A DNA stretch of 64,000 nt, taken from the NCBI RefSeq assembly GCF_000426605.1, contig NZ_AUFR01000008.1, forward strand, positions 1 through 64,000, read 5' to 3'. This document shows positions 30,881 to 39,567 of this stretch, one piece after another. A program made the position numbers and the translations under genes. Within the stretch, counting starts at the first letter, position 1. Every line of letters starts with the position of its first letter. Source of the stretch: Propionibacterium acidifaciens DSM 21887. GTDB lineage: Bacteria > Actinomycetota > Actinomycetes > Propionibacteriales > Propionibacteriaceae. Under the pieces are notes generated by a model. That model worked only from the letters and a program-made list of their open reading frames with translations. It was not told the DNA's origin and did not search any database.

Positions 30881-32600
30881 GCCGGGCGCCGCCGACGAGG
30901 CTCTTCCGCGGCAGGACGGCCCATGCCATGGGCACAGCGAGCAGGGGGAGGAAGAACAGCCCGGGCACGAACGTCCGGGGAAGCGGTTCGACCTGGACGA
31001 GCGTGTTCACGTGGAACCAGGAGAGCGGGAGCCGTCTGTCGAGGACAGCCGACATCACCGGCGAGGAGGGGGAAGGCCACAAGGACGGGCAGCACCCCCG
31101 GGACCGTGGATCCGAGGACGACGATTCCCCGGACGGCGCGATCCGCGAAACCCATGACGCCTCAGAAGACGGTGCTCCTCCCGTCTGCCGATGATCGTGC
31201 AACCCAGGCATGCCCCGACGAGAAGTCCGGCCACAAGAATGCTCATCAGCGCGCCAGCCCACAGCAACGCCGTGACCTGATCACTCGACTGGACCACGAG
31301 CGTCGAGATCCCGCTCTCCGTCATCGCCTGCCGCACGGCGCCCTCGCCACCCAGCTCGTGCGCCGGGCTCTCGGCCGTGGGACCCGTCCCGTCAGGCCGA
31401 ACCACGACTCCCGTCACCCGCCCGCCCAGGCCGGAGAGCTCCTGACCCGGCTCCTCGGGGACTCTCGCCTCTCCCGGCAGCGCCGAGGACATCGTGCCCA
31501 CCAGCCGGACCCGGCAGGAACCGCCTGCGGCGCGAATCGTGAAGGAGTCCCCCGGGGCCGGATCGAGGTCGCGAGCGACCCCCGATTCGAGGACGGCATC
31601 GTTCTTCGCATCGACGTCGATGTCCCGGCCCTGCAGGATGCTCACCTCGTGCCAGTGGTTCGTGGGGTCGAAACCCTCCTGCGAGAAGAGTGTGCGAGTC
31701 CCCGCCGTCGCCCCCTGAACCACCGTCTTGACGCAAGGGGTCCGCTGCTGCCGCTGCACACCAATGATCACCCATCAGCGTCCCCGCCTCACCGGTGGTG
31801 ACGGGTCTCCCGGAATCGACCATCACGTCCCACTCATGACGGGCCGCCGAGTCCGTGGACGTCGTCATCACAGTGGGGCAGGAGAGGAAGGAGGCGGCGG
31901 CGAGGCTGGATCCGGCCCCCACCGGCAGAACGGTGACGAGGGACACGAGCGGGGTGCGCAGAGGATCTCCTGCCGCGATGCGCGGCGGAGGCCACGGTGT
32001 TCCGGTGGCGAGTCGGCTGAACCGGCCCGGCCGATGACCATGATGAGGGCGAATCCGCGCCATGGCCTCCTCGGGCGACATCGTGAAGACGACTCGCAGC
32101 GCCAGCGCGGCTCCCCCTGCGAAGATCACGGCCGCCGAACCGACGGGGACGAGCAAGGGGTCCATCACGAGCTCGGCCCTCGGAAGACCGACGCTCCCGG
32201 TGAACGCGGAGCACCAGCCGGCCGACGGCCTGATCGTCGATCGTCGCCGGCGCGGGGACCACCGAGACGGCCAGATCCCTCCGCCCCTCGACACCGGTGC
32301 GCCCCTTCGCGATCGTGTCGGGTGACCGCCGAGTCCACACCCTCCGCGGCGGGGAGCGAGGCGAGGGCGTCGGGGGACGCCTCGTCGAAACGGAGCTCCA
32401 CGTCGGGCGGCTCGCCCTCCTCGTACCAGCCGTTCCGGCCATGGGCGATGGTCCCGTCCCCATCGCCGGGCAGGCTCCGCAGGAGGACGCCGGCGCGACG
32501 GCTGCGACAGCGCGCAACAGCACCAGGCGCCCCGCCATCCCCCATGCGGAGCCGAGCGGGAACCTCGCCGAGGCCCACCGGGAACGTGGTGACCTGGTTC
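30880..32600 (-). pseudogene. FtsX/MacB-like ABC permease, decayed
   Basis: Pieces of one permease appear in different minus-strand frames, in order: WGMAGRLVLLRAVAAVAPA (first membrane helix), WYEEGEPPDVELRFDEASPD, then LAVSVVPAPATIDDQAVGRL. These are followed by SAAVIFAGGAALALRVVFTMSPEEAMARIRP (FtsX-type core), GRDIDVDAKNDAVLESGVA, ALMSILVAGLLVGACLGC, and terminal helices (RGIVVLGSTVPGVLPVLVAF; TFVPGLFFLPLLAVPMAWAV). Frame changes occur between most pieces and stops intervene. Boundaries are approximate. It pairs with the broken ATPase upstream. Confidence 0.7.
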
Positions 32601-33280
32601 CGGATCCTTCTCGCTCCCTCACCACCTCGACATGCCCCGACGCGAGGCGCCGCCCGACGGAGGCGTGTCGTACGACCAGCGCATCATGCGTGGCCATGAT
32701 GAGTGCGGTCCCGAAGGAGCGCTGCGGCTCGCGCATGAGATCCATGACCTGCTCCGCCGACCCCTCGTCGAGGGCACCGGCCGGCTCATCGGCGAGAAGA
32801 AGGCGCGGACGCTTCACCGGTGCGCGCCATGGCCACCCGCTGCTGCTCGCCCCGGGGAGCTGGTCGGGGAGCTTCTCGACGTACCCACCGATCCCGACGG
32901 CGTCGAGCATCGCGATCGACCGCCCGCGCCGTTCACGACGACCCACCCCGAGGGCCGTGGGCGAGATCCCCACGCTCTCCACGACGTTCAGCACGGGGGA
33001 GGATCGAAGTACTGGAAGACGAAGCCGATGCTCTCCGCCCGGGATCCCGCTCTCCGGGGCACGGGGAGTCCTCCGAGGCCCCGCCCGCAGACCGTGACGC
33101 CTCCCGAGTCGAATCCGTCGAGGGCGCCGAGCACGGTGAGAAGCGCCGACTCGCCGCTCCCCGGGACGCCGCGGAGGACCACCGCCTCCCCGGGTCCCGC
33201 CGAGCACGAGATCCCGTCGGGCACCGTCACCGACCCGTCGGCGACGGATGGCTCTTCGCCAGCCCCCTCGACTCGACCAT
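32600..33280 (-). pseudogene. MacB/LolD-like ABC ATPase, decayed
   Basis: It starts MVESRGLAKSH, shifts frame before TVPDGISCSAGPGEAVVLRG, and has a damaged Walker A (GVPGSGESALL: the essential Lys is Glu). The Q-loop GFVFQYFDP is followed by another shift. The signature region is out of frame (the alternative frame still spells EQQRVAMAR). LLLADEPAGALDEGSAEQV (Walker B, D-loop) and MATHDALV (H-loop) remain. A functional ATPase cannot be made. Such ATPases drive FtsX-type exporters of peptides or lipoproteins. Confidence 0.75.
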
Positions 33281-33547
33281 CGCCTCCGATCCCGGACCGA
33301 TCGGTCCGTGCTGCGCGCCCGCCCCCATCGGTCCCCTCGCTCCCGGACGCGTCACGGGATCGGCGGGAACGACCGCCCTCTCCCCGACCCGGAATCGGGC
33401 TCCCACGCCGTACCCGCCGTCCCCCTCACGATGGGGGTCCGGCCCCGTGGGGCGCACGACGGGTCATGGGCACCAACGATGCGTGACCGGACGCCCTCGT
33501 CGCAGGACACGAGCCCTGCCCCCATCATCCTCCCCGCAGGCCCGCTC

Positions 33548-36478
33548 TCAGTCCTCCTGCCGACCCCGGTTCGCCGCCCAGAAGCGCTCGGCCTCGTCGC
33601 TGCGGCCCTCGCGGTCGAGCCAGGTCGCGCCGAGCGCCGCGAAGTCCCTGCGCAGTGCGGCGTCCTCCATCCGGTCGGCCAGCCCCATGGCCGCGCCGAT
33701 GTCGGCGAAGGCACCGCGCTCGTCGTGGACCGCCAGGCGGAGCCGGGCGCGCAGGTCGTGGACCGTGGCGGCGAACCTCTCGTTGCCGTGGGCGAGGATC
33801 CGCTCGGGCGCGTCGCCGAGCTCGGCCAGGGCCCGGTCGGCGGCGTGGTTGCTCCCCAGCAGGCGCACCCGGTCGATCGCGATGTCGAGCATCGTCATCT
33901 CGGGGTCGATGTTCGTCCGCTCGGCGAACTCGGGGTCGGTGAGCACCCGCTCGCACAGCGCCTGTCCGGCGGCGACCGCCTCGGCATGCACGGCGAGCCC
34001 GGCGTCCAAGCCGTCGGCGTCGGCGGCGGACCACATGCGGCGGCGCTGCAACGCCAGCAGCTCCATGGCGTCGCCGGCGGCGCGGGCCTGCTCGACGCCC
34101 TCCGTGTACGCCCGCAGCGCCTCGATCGCGTCGCGCTCGCTCAGCCCGTCGCCGACGATCTCGAGCAGCTCCGCCGCAGTGGCGGCCCTGCCGAGCTGGA
34201 TCGCGTCGTCGGCGCCGCGCCGGGCCAGCGAGACGGACCGTTCGGTCTCCCCGAGGCCGAGGCACAGCCGGGCGCCCATGCCGGCGATCTGGGTGCGCGA
34301 GTCGAGCATGGCGTCGGTGCCCCATCCCACATAGGGGTCGTCGGGGATCTCCAGGTCGGCCAGGGCGTGCTCGGCCACCTCGATCGCCTCGACGTCCCGG
34401 CCCTGCTTGAGCAGGAGCGAGCACAGGAAGCCCCGCGCATGGGTGCTCGCCTTCGGATCGCCCACACGCTGGGCGCAGGCGAGAGCGCGCTGGTAGCGGC
34501 GCTCGGCCGTGAGCCGGTCGCCCAGGAACTGGTGGATGCGGCCGCTGTAGCGCAGGGCCTGCGCCAACTGGTCGAGGGCGCCGGCGCTCTCCAGACGCCC
34601 CACGGCGTCGTCCACGACGGCGGCCGCCTCCTCGGCGCGGTCCTGCCTCCACAGCGCCTCGGCGCGGTGGTCGGCGAGGCGGCGCTGGAGCTCCGGGAAC
34701 TCCCCCGGCTGCAGCAGCGCGGCGGCGCGCTCGCACAGCGCCGACGCGACGTCGGGGTCGCCCGAGCAGCACATGAGCACGAGGCCGACCCAGCGGCTGC
34801 GGAGCTTCGGAGCGGACTCGGCCGTGACGCCGAGCGAGTCGAGCTCGTCGAGACGGGCCCGGCGCGACGCAGGGTCCTCGGGATCGAACACGGCGGTGCC
34901 GATGACGTTGAGGATCTCCTCGACGTCGCCGCTGGCCCGCACCTGCTCGGCGAGCGCGGCGGCACGCTCCTCGTCGTGGGTGATGGCGCTCGCGATCGCA
35001 TGCTGGAGCGCCGCCGCGCCCACGGTGTCGCCGGCCTGCTCCAGCAGCCGGATGGCGATCTCGGTCGCCTCGAGGCGCTGGGACTCGTGCACCGCCCCGG
35101 CGAGGTGGAGCGAGTTCACCACGAGGCTCGCGACGCTCCGGAGCAGCTGCGGGTCGCCGCTCGACTCGGCCCGGGCGATCGCCTCGTCGCGGAGCGTGCG
35201 CCAGCGCGCCTCGAACGCCGCGGCGGCGTCGGAGCCGCCCCACCGCAGGATGCGGTCGAGCAGCCCCTCGAGGTCCTCCGGCCGCGCGGCGGCGATCTCG
35301 TCCGGACGCACCGCGCGCGGATGCGACGACAGGCCGTTGAGCGGCTCGGCACGGCGCGCATCGGGCGCCGTGCCCGTGGTCAGCGGCATCGGCGGCAGCG
35401 GGCCGGCATCGATGAAGTCCTCGCGCACCATGCGGCCCACGGAGTCGTTCCCGTTGCGGGCGTCGTAGGCGGCGGCGGTCTCGAGGGCGCGGGCGACCAG
35501 GTCGTCGTAGAGGCCCTGGTCGATGACGAGCTCGCTGCCGTCGTGGACGCGCAGCGCCTGCCCCGCCATCCCTTCGGCCAGGCAGGCGCCGACGAGCCGG
35601 GCGGCAGCGGCCCGCAGGAGCATCCCGGTCCGAGGGTTGTCGAACTCGCGCACCTGCTCCCAGCGGTGGGCCATCAGCTCCAGGCCACGGGCCAGGGCCC
35701 CGGTGCGCGCGCACAGCAGGACGTGCCTGTCCACGACGCCGGTCTTCCCGACGTCGTCGCGCGTCTGGCGCCAGGCGCGCAGGTGGTGCCCGGCGGCGTC
35801 GTCCATCCGGCCGAGCTCGGCGGCGCACAGGGCGGCCAGGCTCAGCGAGTGACAGGGCTCCTCCTCGCACGCGGACCCGCCCTGCAGCACGGGGGCGAGG
35901 AGTTCGAGGGCGCGCTCGTACCGGCCCCGGTCGTACCAGTGCTCGGCCCGGGCCCGGGCCGAGCAGGCCGGGCAGTCGCTCATCTCGCAGCGGGGCAGGG
36001 CGGTCCAGGCGTCGAACTCGGCCTCGGCGGCGGCTTCGCCGCGGGTGGCCGAGACGAACTCGTAGCGGCACTTGGCGACCGGTTCCGGGCCGATCCCGGC
36101 CGCCGTGTAGCGCCGCTGCATGTCGGCCAGCAGCGCCTCGACCTGGGCGAGGGGGATCTGCGGGTAGTCGGGGGCGTTGTCGACGATCCACTTGTTGCAC
36201 CACAGGATGGCGTGGCGGTACTCGTCGGTGAGGGCCGGTGAGTCCGCGTCGTAGCGCTGCACGAGCCAGGCGAAGGGGACGAAGGACTCCGAGGGGCGCC
36301 CGCCGAGGGTGAGTGCCGTGACGAGCGCCAGGCGCACGGCGATGCCGAGCCGCTCGTCGCCGAGCTCGTCGGCCAGCCCCACGGCCTGCTCGAGCGGCCC
36401 GATCCGTTCGGCGTAGGGGCGTCCGATCATCGTGTCGTGCAGCCGGATGATCCGTTCGCGGATGTCCTCGTCGCTCAT
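33548..36478 (-). CDS. large helical-repeat (TPR-like) protein in an HSP90-like operon
   Basis: A 976-residue soluble protein almost entirely of helical pairs resembling tetratricopeptide repeats (for example AEHWYDRGRYERALELLAPVL near 178; RQDRAEEAAAVVDDAVGRLE near 600; GDRLTAERRYQRALACAQRVG). A cysteine cluster at 164, 169, 172, 204 and 209 (CEMSDCPACSA and ACEEEPCHS) may bind a metal. Residues about 380-445 (GLSSHPRAV, RWGGSDAAAAFEARWRTLRDEAI) match the N-terminus of the preceding gene product, so the two are paralogues. Its ATG overlaps that gene's stop (ATGA). Likely a scaffold or partner of the HSP90-like ATPase; function unknown. Confidence 0.8.
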   Translation of the reverse strand: MSDEDIRERIIRLHDTMIGRPYAERIGPLEQAVGLADELGDERLGIAVRLALVTALTLGGRPSESFVPFAWLVQRYDADSPALTDEYRHAILWCNKWIVDNAPDYPQIPLAQVEALLADMQRRYTAAGIGPEPVAKCRYEFVSATRGEAAAEAEFDAWTALPRCEMSDCPACSARARAEHWYDRGRYERALELLAPVLQGGSACEEEPCHSLSLAALCAAELGRMDDAAGHHLRAWRQTRDDVGKTGVVDRHVLLCARTGALARGLELMAHRWEQVREFDNPRTGMLLRAAAARLVGACLAEGMAGQALRVHDGSELVIDQGLYDDLVARALETAAAYDARNGNDSVGRMVREDFIDAGPLPPMPLTTGTAPDARRAEPLNGLSSHPRAVRPDEIAAARPEDLEGLLDRILRWGGSDAAAAFEARWRTLRDEAIARAESSGDPQLLRSVASLVVNSLHLAGAVHESQRLEATEIAIRLLEQAGDTVGAAALQHAIASAITHDEERAAALAEQVRASGDVEEILNVIGTAVFDPEDPASRRARLDELDSLGVTAESAPKLRSRWVGLVLMCCSGDPDVASALCERAAALLQPGEFPELQRRLADHRAEALWRQDRAEEAAAVVDDAVGRLESAGALDQLAQALRYSGRIHQFLGDRLTAERRYQRALACAQRVGDPKASTHARGFLCSLLLKQGRDVEAIEVAEHALADLEIPDDPYVGWGTDAMLDSRTQIAGMGARLCLGLGETERSVSLARRGADDAIQLGRAATAAELLEIVGDGLSERDAIEALRAYTEGVEQARAAGDAMELLALQRRRMWSAADADGLDAGLAVHAEAVAAGQALCERVLTDPEFAERTNIDPEMTMLDIAIDRVRLLGSNHAADRALAELGDAPERILAHGNERFAATVHDLRARLRLAVHDERGAFADIGAAMGLADRMEDAALRRDFAALGATWLDREGRSDEAERFWAANRGRQED

Positions 36479-37485
36479 GCCGCTCCCCCTCCCGCCGGAC
36501 TCCCGGACGGATCGTTCCACGGACCCGGGTCGTCCCGGTGGTCCTCGTCCCAGCGCACGGCCTCCTCGTGGCGCCCGTGCTCCTCGAGCCAGTCGCGGCC
36601 CTCCGCCAGCAGCCGCCGGTGCTCCCGCTCGTCGCCCCGCCCGCGGGCCAGGTCCTCCAGCTGCTCCGAGGCCCTGTGCATGAGCCTGGTCACCTCCACC
36701 GTCATGCCCATCGAACACTGGCGGTCGGCCTCGGCGCGCAGGATGGCGACGGCCTGCGCGCCCTGGCCGGTCTGCCGGGCCGGGTCCGCCCGGCGCCGGG
36801 CCCGGGCGGCGCGCAGCGCGGGGAACTCGTCGTCGAGCAGACAGGCGTCCACGGGATCGGGGAGGTCGAGGATGCCGTCGAAGGCCGCTCCGAGGCCGAG
36901 GACCGCGCGGCCCATCCGCATACGGGTCATCGGCTCGCTCATCACGTCGATGCCCAGGGCCCGCAGCTCGGCCAGCCGGGCGCGCGCAGCGTCCGGGTCG
37001 CCGCCGTCGATCCGGGTGCGGGAGAGCGCGGTGACGAGGACGCGGGCCCCGCCGCAGGCGCGGGTCCGGTCGAGCAGCATGTCGCCGCGCACGGCGTCCC
37101 CGTCGAGCCCGACCGCGAGCAGGTGCTCCAGGTCGAGCGCGCGGGCGGTGTCACCGGCCCGGGTGAACAGGTCGACCACGGTCTCGATGCGCTCCGGGTC
37201 GCGGGCGTCGGTGACGCCGAAATCGGCGATCCCGGTGTCCATCTCCAGGCAGGCCGGCGCATGGGGCGGCTCGCGGTCTCCCGTGGCCCCGGCCCACTCG
37301 ATCGCTCCGGCGCGCAGCTCCTCCCAGCGCGTCACGATCGCCTGCTGCGCCTGCCAGCCACCCCAGCGGGTCGCGTCGACGAACAGCTCGGCGAGACGGC
37401 GGGCGCCGGCGCGGGCCACCGCCTCGGGGGCGAAGGGATGACGGGACAGGCCGCTCGCCGGTCCCGCCTCGTGGTCACCGGTCAT
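36475..37485 (-). CDS. helical-repeat protein, paralogue of the following gene product
   Basis: A 336-residue soluble alpha-helical protein. It starts MTGDHEAGPASGLSRHP, then RLAELFVDATRWGGWQAQQA and TRWEELRAGAIEWAGATGD, which align with residues 380-445 of the 976-residue neighbour. The latter half has TPR-like helices (GAQAVAILRAEADRQ; RLLAEGRDWLEEHGRHEEAVRWDEDH). The gene overlaps the HSP90-like gene by 11 bases and the next gene by 4, so all three are translationally coupled. It looks like a shorter co-factor of the same system. No catalytic motif is visible. Confidence 0.78.
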   Translation of the reverse strand: MTGDHEAGPASGLSRHPFAPEAVARAGARRLAELFVDATRWGGWQAQQAIVTRWEELRAGAIEWAGATGDREPPHAPACLEMDTGIADFGVTDARDPERIETVVDLFTRAGDTARALDLEHLLAVGLDGDAVRGDMLLDRTRACGGARVLVTALSRTRIDGGDPDAARARLAELRALGIDVMSEPMTRMRMGRAVLGLGAAFDGILDLPDPVDACLLDDEFPALRAARARRRADPARQTGQGAQAVAILRAEADRQCSMGMTVEVTRLMHRASEQLEDLARGRGDEREHRRLLAEGRDWLEEHGRHEEAVRWDEDHRDDPGPWNDPSGSPAGGGAA

Positions 37486-39298
37486 CGTCGCCCTCCAGGG
37501 CGCGTTCGAGCAGGGCGAGGAAGGAGTGGTCGACGGCCGCCAGGTCGGCCGCGCGCAGCCGGTGCCCAGCGGCCAGCAGGGCGCGGGCGTAGAGCGACTC
37601 GGCGGCCGGGGAGACGAGCTCGTCGTCGCCGAGGGCGAGCATCCTGCGCACGAGGGGGTTGTCGTCGTTGAGCAGCAGGCGGGGTCTGACCGGCGTCGGA
37701 CGCATCGTCGCGAGCAGGGCCGCCCAGGTCTCGTCGGCGCCGGCGGCGACCTCGTCGGAGGCGGCCGCGGCGCGGGCCCGCCCGTCCTCCAGGTGGAGGG
37801 CCGGCATCGAGGACGGCGCGAAGGCCCGCAGCTCCACGTCGACGTCGAGCCGCCCCAGGGCCCGGCGGGCGCGCTCCAGCGCGGGCCGGGCGGCGCGCAG
37901 CCGTTCCTCCGGCACGGCGCGGATGTGCGCGTCGAGGTCGCGCGGCGACAGGGGTTCGGCCCGCAGCCCGGGCAGCACCCGTGGGGCGCGCAGGGCCAGC
38001 TCGGCGTCGTAGACGTAGCCGCCGTTGAGCACGTCGATGCCCTGGGCGGCGCCGACCGCGGCCATCTGACGGTAGTCGTCGACGGTGCGCGCCACGCGGA
38101 TGACGTCGGTGCGCTCGGCGAGCTCGGGCAGGGTCGCCTCGCCGGTGTTCGTCTCGAAGCGCAGCACCGGCAGCAGGGTCTCGAAGAGCTCGTCGTCACC
38201 GAGCGCCATCGACTTGGCGGCGACCGAGTGCACGGCGAGGAAGCGGTTGATCCGGGCCGGGTCGGTGGCGGCCAGGCGCAGGATCCAGCGGCGGATCTGC
38301 CCGCCGAGGCTCGTGCGGACCGTCTCGTGGAGCTCGTCCTCGCGGAGCCCCTCGCGGCTGGCCGTCGGCGTCAGCCGGGTGGCGTCGACGACGGCCCGGG
38401 CGAAGAAGGCCCAGTCGGGCAGCAGACCGGGAACGTTCTCGGACAGGAGCATGCCGTGCAGGTGGACGCGGTGGCCGCCGCGCGAGCCGGCCTGCGCCTG
38501 CTGGTCGAGGATGACGACGACGCCGTCGAGACCGGCCTCGGGGACGGCCACCGGCAGCACGGCGAGGGGCTCGACGCCCAGCTCCTCGCGGGCGAGGCGC
38601 TCGCACTCGCGACGTCGGGCGCGGCCCGCCAGCCGCCACGGCGGCGTCGTCGGGGCGATGGTCACCGGGGTCGCGTCGGGGCGGGCGCTCACGACGCGGT
38701 ACGGCAGGTAGGAGCCGAAGGTCCTCGCCAGCCGGGTGACGCGCTCGGAGGTGAGCCAGTGGGCGGTGGCGGCCGTCGGGCGCAGCGAGACGCACGTGCC
38801 GGGGCCGGCGGCGAGCCAGGCGGTGCGCTCGTCGTCGAGGCCGGACGCCGGGACCGTCTCGTGGGTGCCGTCCTCGTGGCCGATCCAGCGGATCGCCGGC
38901 CCGTCGCCCTTGCGGGTGAGCACCTCGATGCGGTCGGTGACGACGAAGCAGCTCAGCAGGCCGATGCCGAAACGGCCGAGCATCGTCTCGTCGTGGCCGC
39001 GCTTCGACGAGCCGCCGATGGTGGCGAGGAAGGCGCGCACGTCGTCGGCGTCCAGCCCGACGCCCGAGTCGAGGCAGTGCATGCGCCCGTCGGAGGCGGC
39101 GTCCGAGCCGATGAGCTCGATGCCGGGGCGCCGGTCGCCGGGGCGGGGATCGGATGCGGTGAGCGCGTCGACGCCGTTCTGCAGGAGCTCGCGCACGAAG
39201 ACGCGCGGGCTCGAGTAGAGGTTGTGGCCGAGCAGGCCGACCAGGCCGCGCAGGTCGACCCGGAAGGCGTCGTCGCTCTGGGTGTCGTTGCTGGGCAC
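37475..39298 (-). CDS. HSP90-family (HtpG-like) ATPase, divergent C-terminus
   Basis: A 607-residue protein with a GHKL ATP-binding domain: ELLQNGVDA (Glu37 catalytic, Asn41 Mg2+ ligand), DSGVGLDADDV (Asp77) and GRFGIGLLSCF (108-118). The middle domain keeps the family loop TASREGLREDEL with its arginine. The C-terminal third is unlike canonical HtpG and lacks a recognisable dimerisation sequence. HSP90s are ATP-driven chaperones. The GTG at 39298 lies seven bases after TAGGCT, supporting a leaderless start; an in-frame ATG at 39418 is rejected. First gene of a three-gene coupled operon with two related TPR-like proteins. Confidence 0.88.
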   Translation of the reverse strand: MPSNDTQSDDAFRVDLRGLVGLLGHNLYSSPRVFVRELLQNGVDALTASDPRPGDRRPGIELIGSDAASDGRMHCLDSGVGLDADDVRAFLATIGGSSKRGHDETMLGRFGIGLLSCFVVTDRIEVLTRKGDGPAIRWIGHEDGTHETVPASGLDDERTAWLAAGPGTCVSLRPTAATAHWLTSERVTRLARTFGSYLPYRVVSARPDATPVTIAPTTPPWRLAGRARRRECERLAREELGVEPLAVLPVAVPEAGLDGVVVILDQQAQAGSRGGHRVHLHGMLLSENVPGLLPDWAFFARAVVDATRLTPTASREGLREDELHETVRTSLGGQIRRWILRLAATDPARINRFLAVHSVAAKSMALGDDELFETLLPVLRFETNTGEATLPELAERTDVIRVARTVDDYRQMAAVGAAQGIDVLNGGYVYDAELALRAPRVLPGLRAEPLSPRDLDAHIRAVPEERLRAARPALERARRALGRLDVDVELRAFAPSSMPALHLEDGRARAAAASDEVAAGADETWAALLATMRPTPVRPRLLLNDDNPLVRRMLALGDDELVSPAAESLYARALLAAGHRLRAADLAAVDHSFLALLERALEGDDDR

Positions 39299-39305
39299 GT
39301 GGGCA

Positions 39306-39311
39306 AGCCTA
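39306..39311 (-). promoter_or_regulatory. -10 box of the HSP90-like operon (leaderless)
   Basis: TAGGCT on the minus strand, seven bases, GTG at 39298: identical in sequence and spacing to the FKBP promoter box. Confidence 0.5.
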
Positions 39312-39555
39312 GGCCCTGCCCCGCCCGGCGCGCCGGACGGCCGCGGAAGGGCCCGGAGGGGTCGGGGCCCTCGTACGCCCGCGGGGCGAGCCGCGTCCGG
39401 GCTCGTCAGGGCCCTCATCGTGCGGGGCGGGCGGCCCGCGCGACGGCCTCCGCGCCCCGGCGCGTGCGGGGCGGCGCCACGCCGGTGCGGGGCCCCGTCA
39501 GGGGGTCCCCGAGCGCCCCGGCCCGCGGATCGCCCCTGCCGCCGAACCGGCCCTA

Positions 39556-39561
39556 TAGCCT
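39556..39561 (+). promoter_or_regulatory. -10 box of leaderless malQ promoter
   Basis: TAGCCT (overlapping TATAGC), six bases, GTG at 39568. The malQ and HSP90-operon promoters face away from each other across about 270 bases. Confidence 0.45.
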
Positions 39562-39567
39562 GGGGGG

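Noticed and set aside
33248-36241. Long plus-strand open frame opposite the 976-residue gene
   Set aside because: Composition-driven shadow without a ribosome binding site or recognisable domain.
39299-39418. Longer ATG start for the HSP90-like protein
   Set aside because: The extra 40 residues are Arg/Pro/Gly-rich and would lie upstream of, and across, the likely leaderless promoter; the GTG at 39298 fits better.
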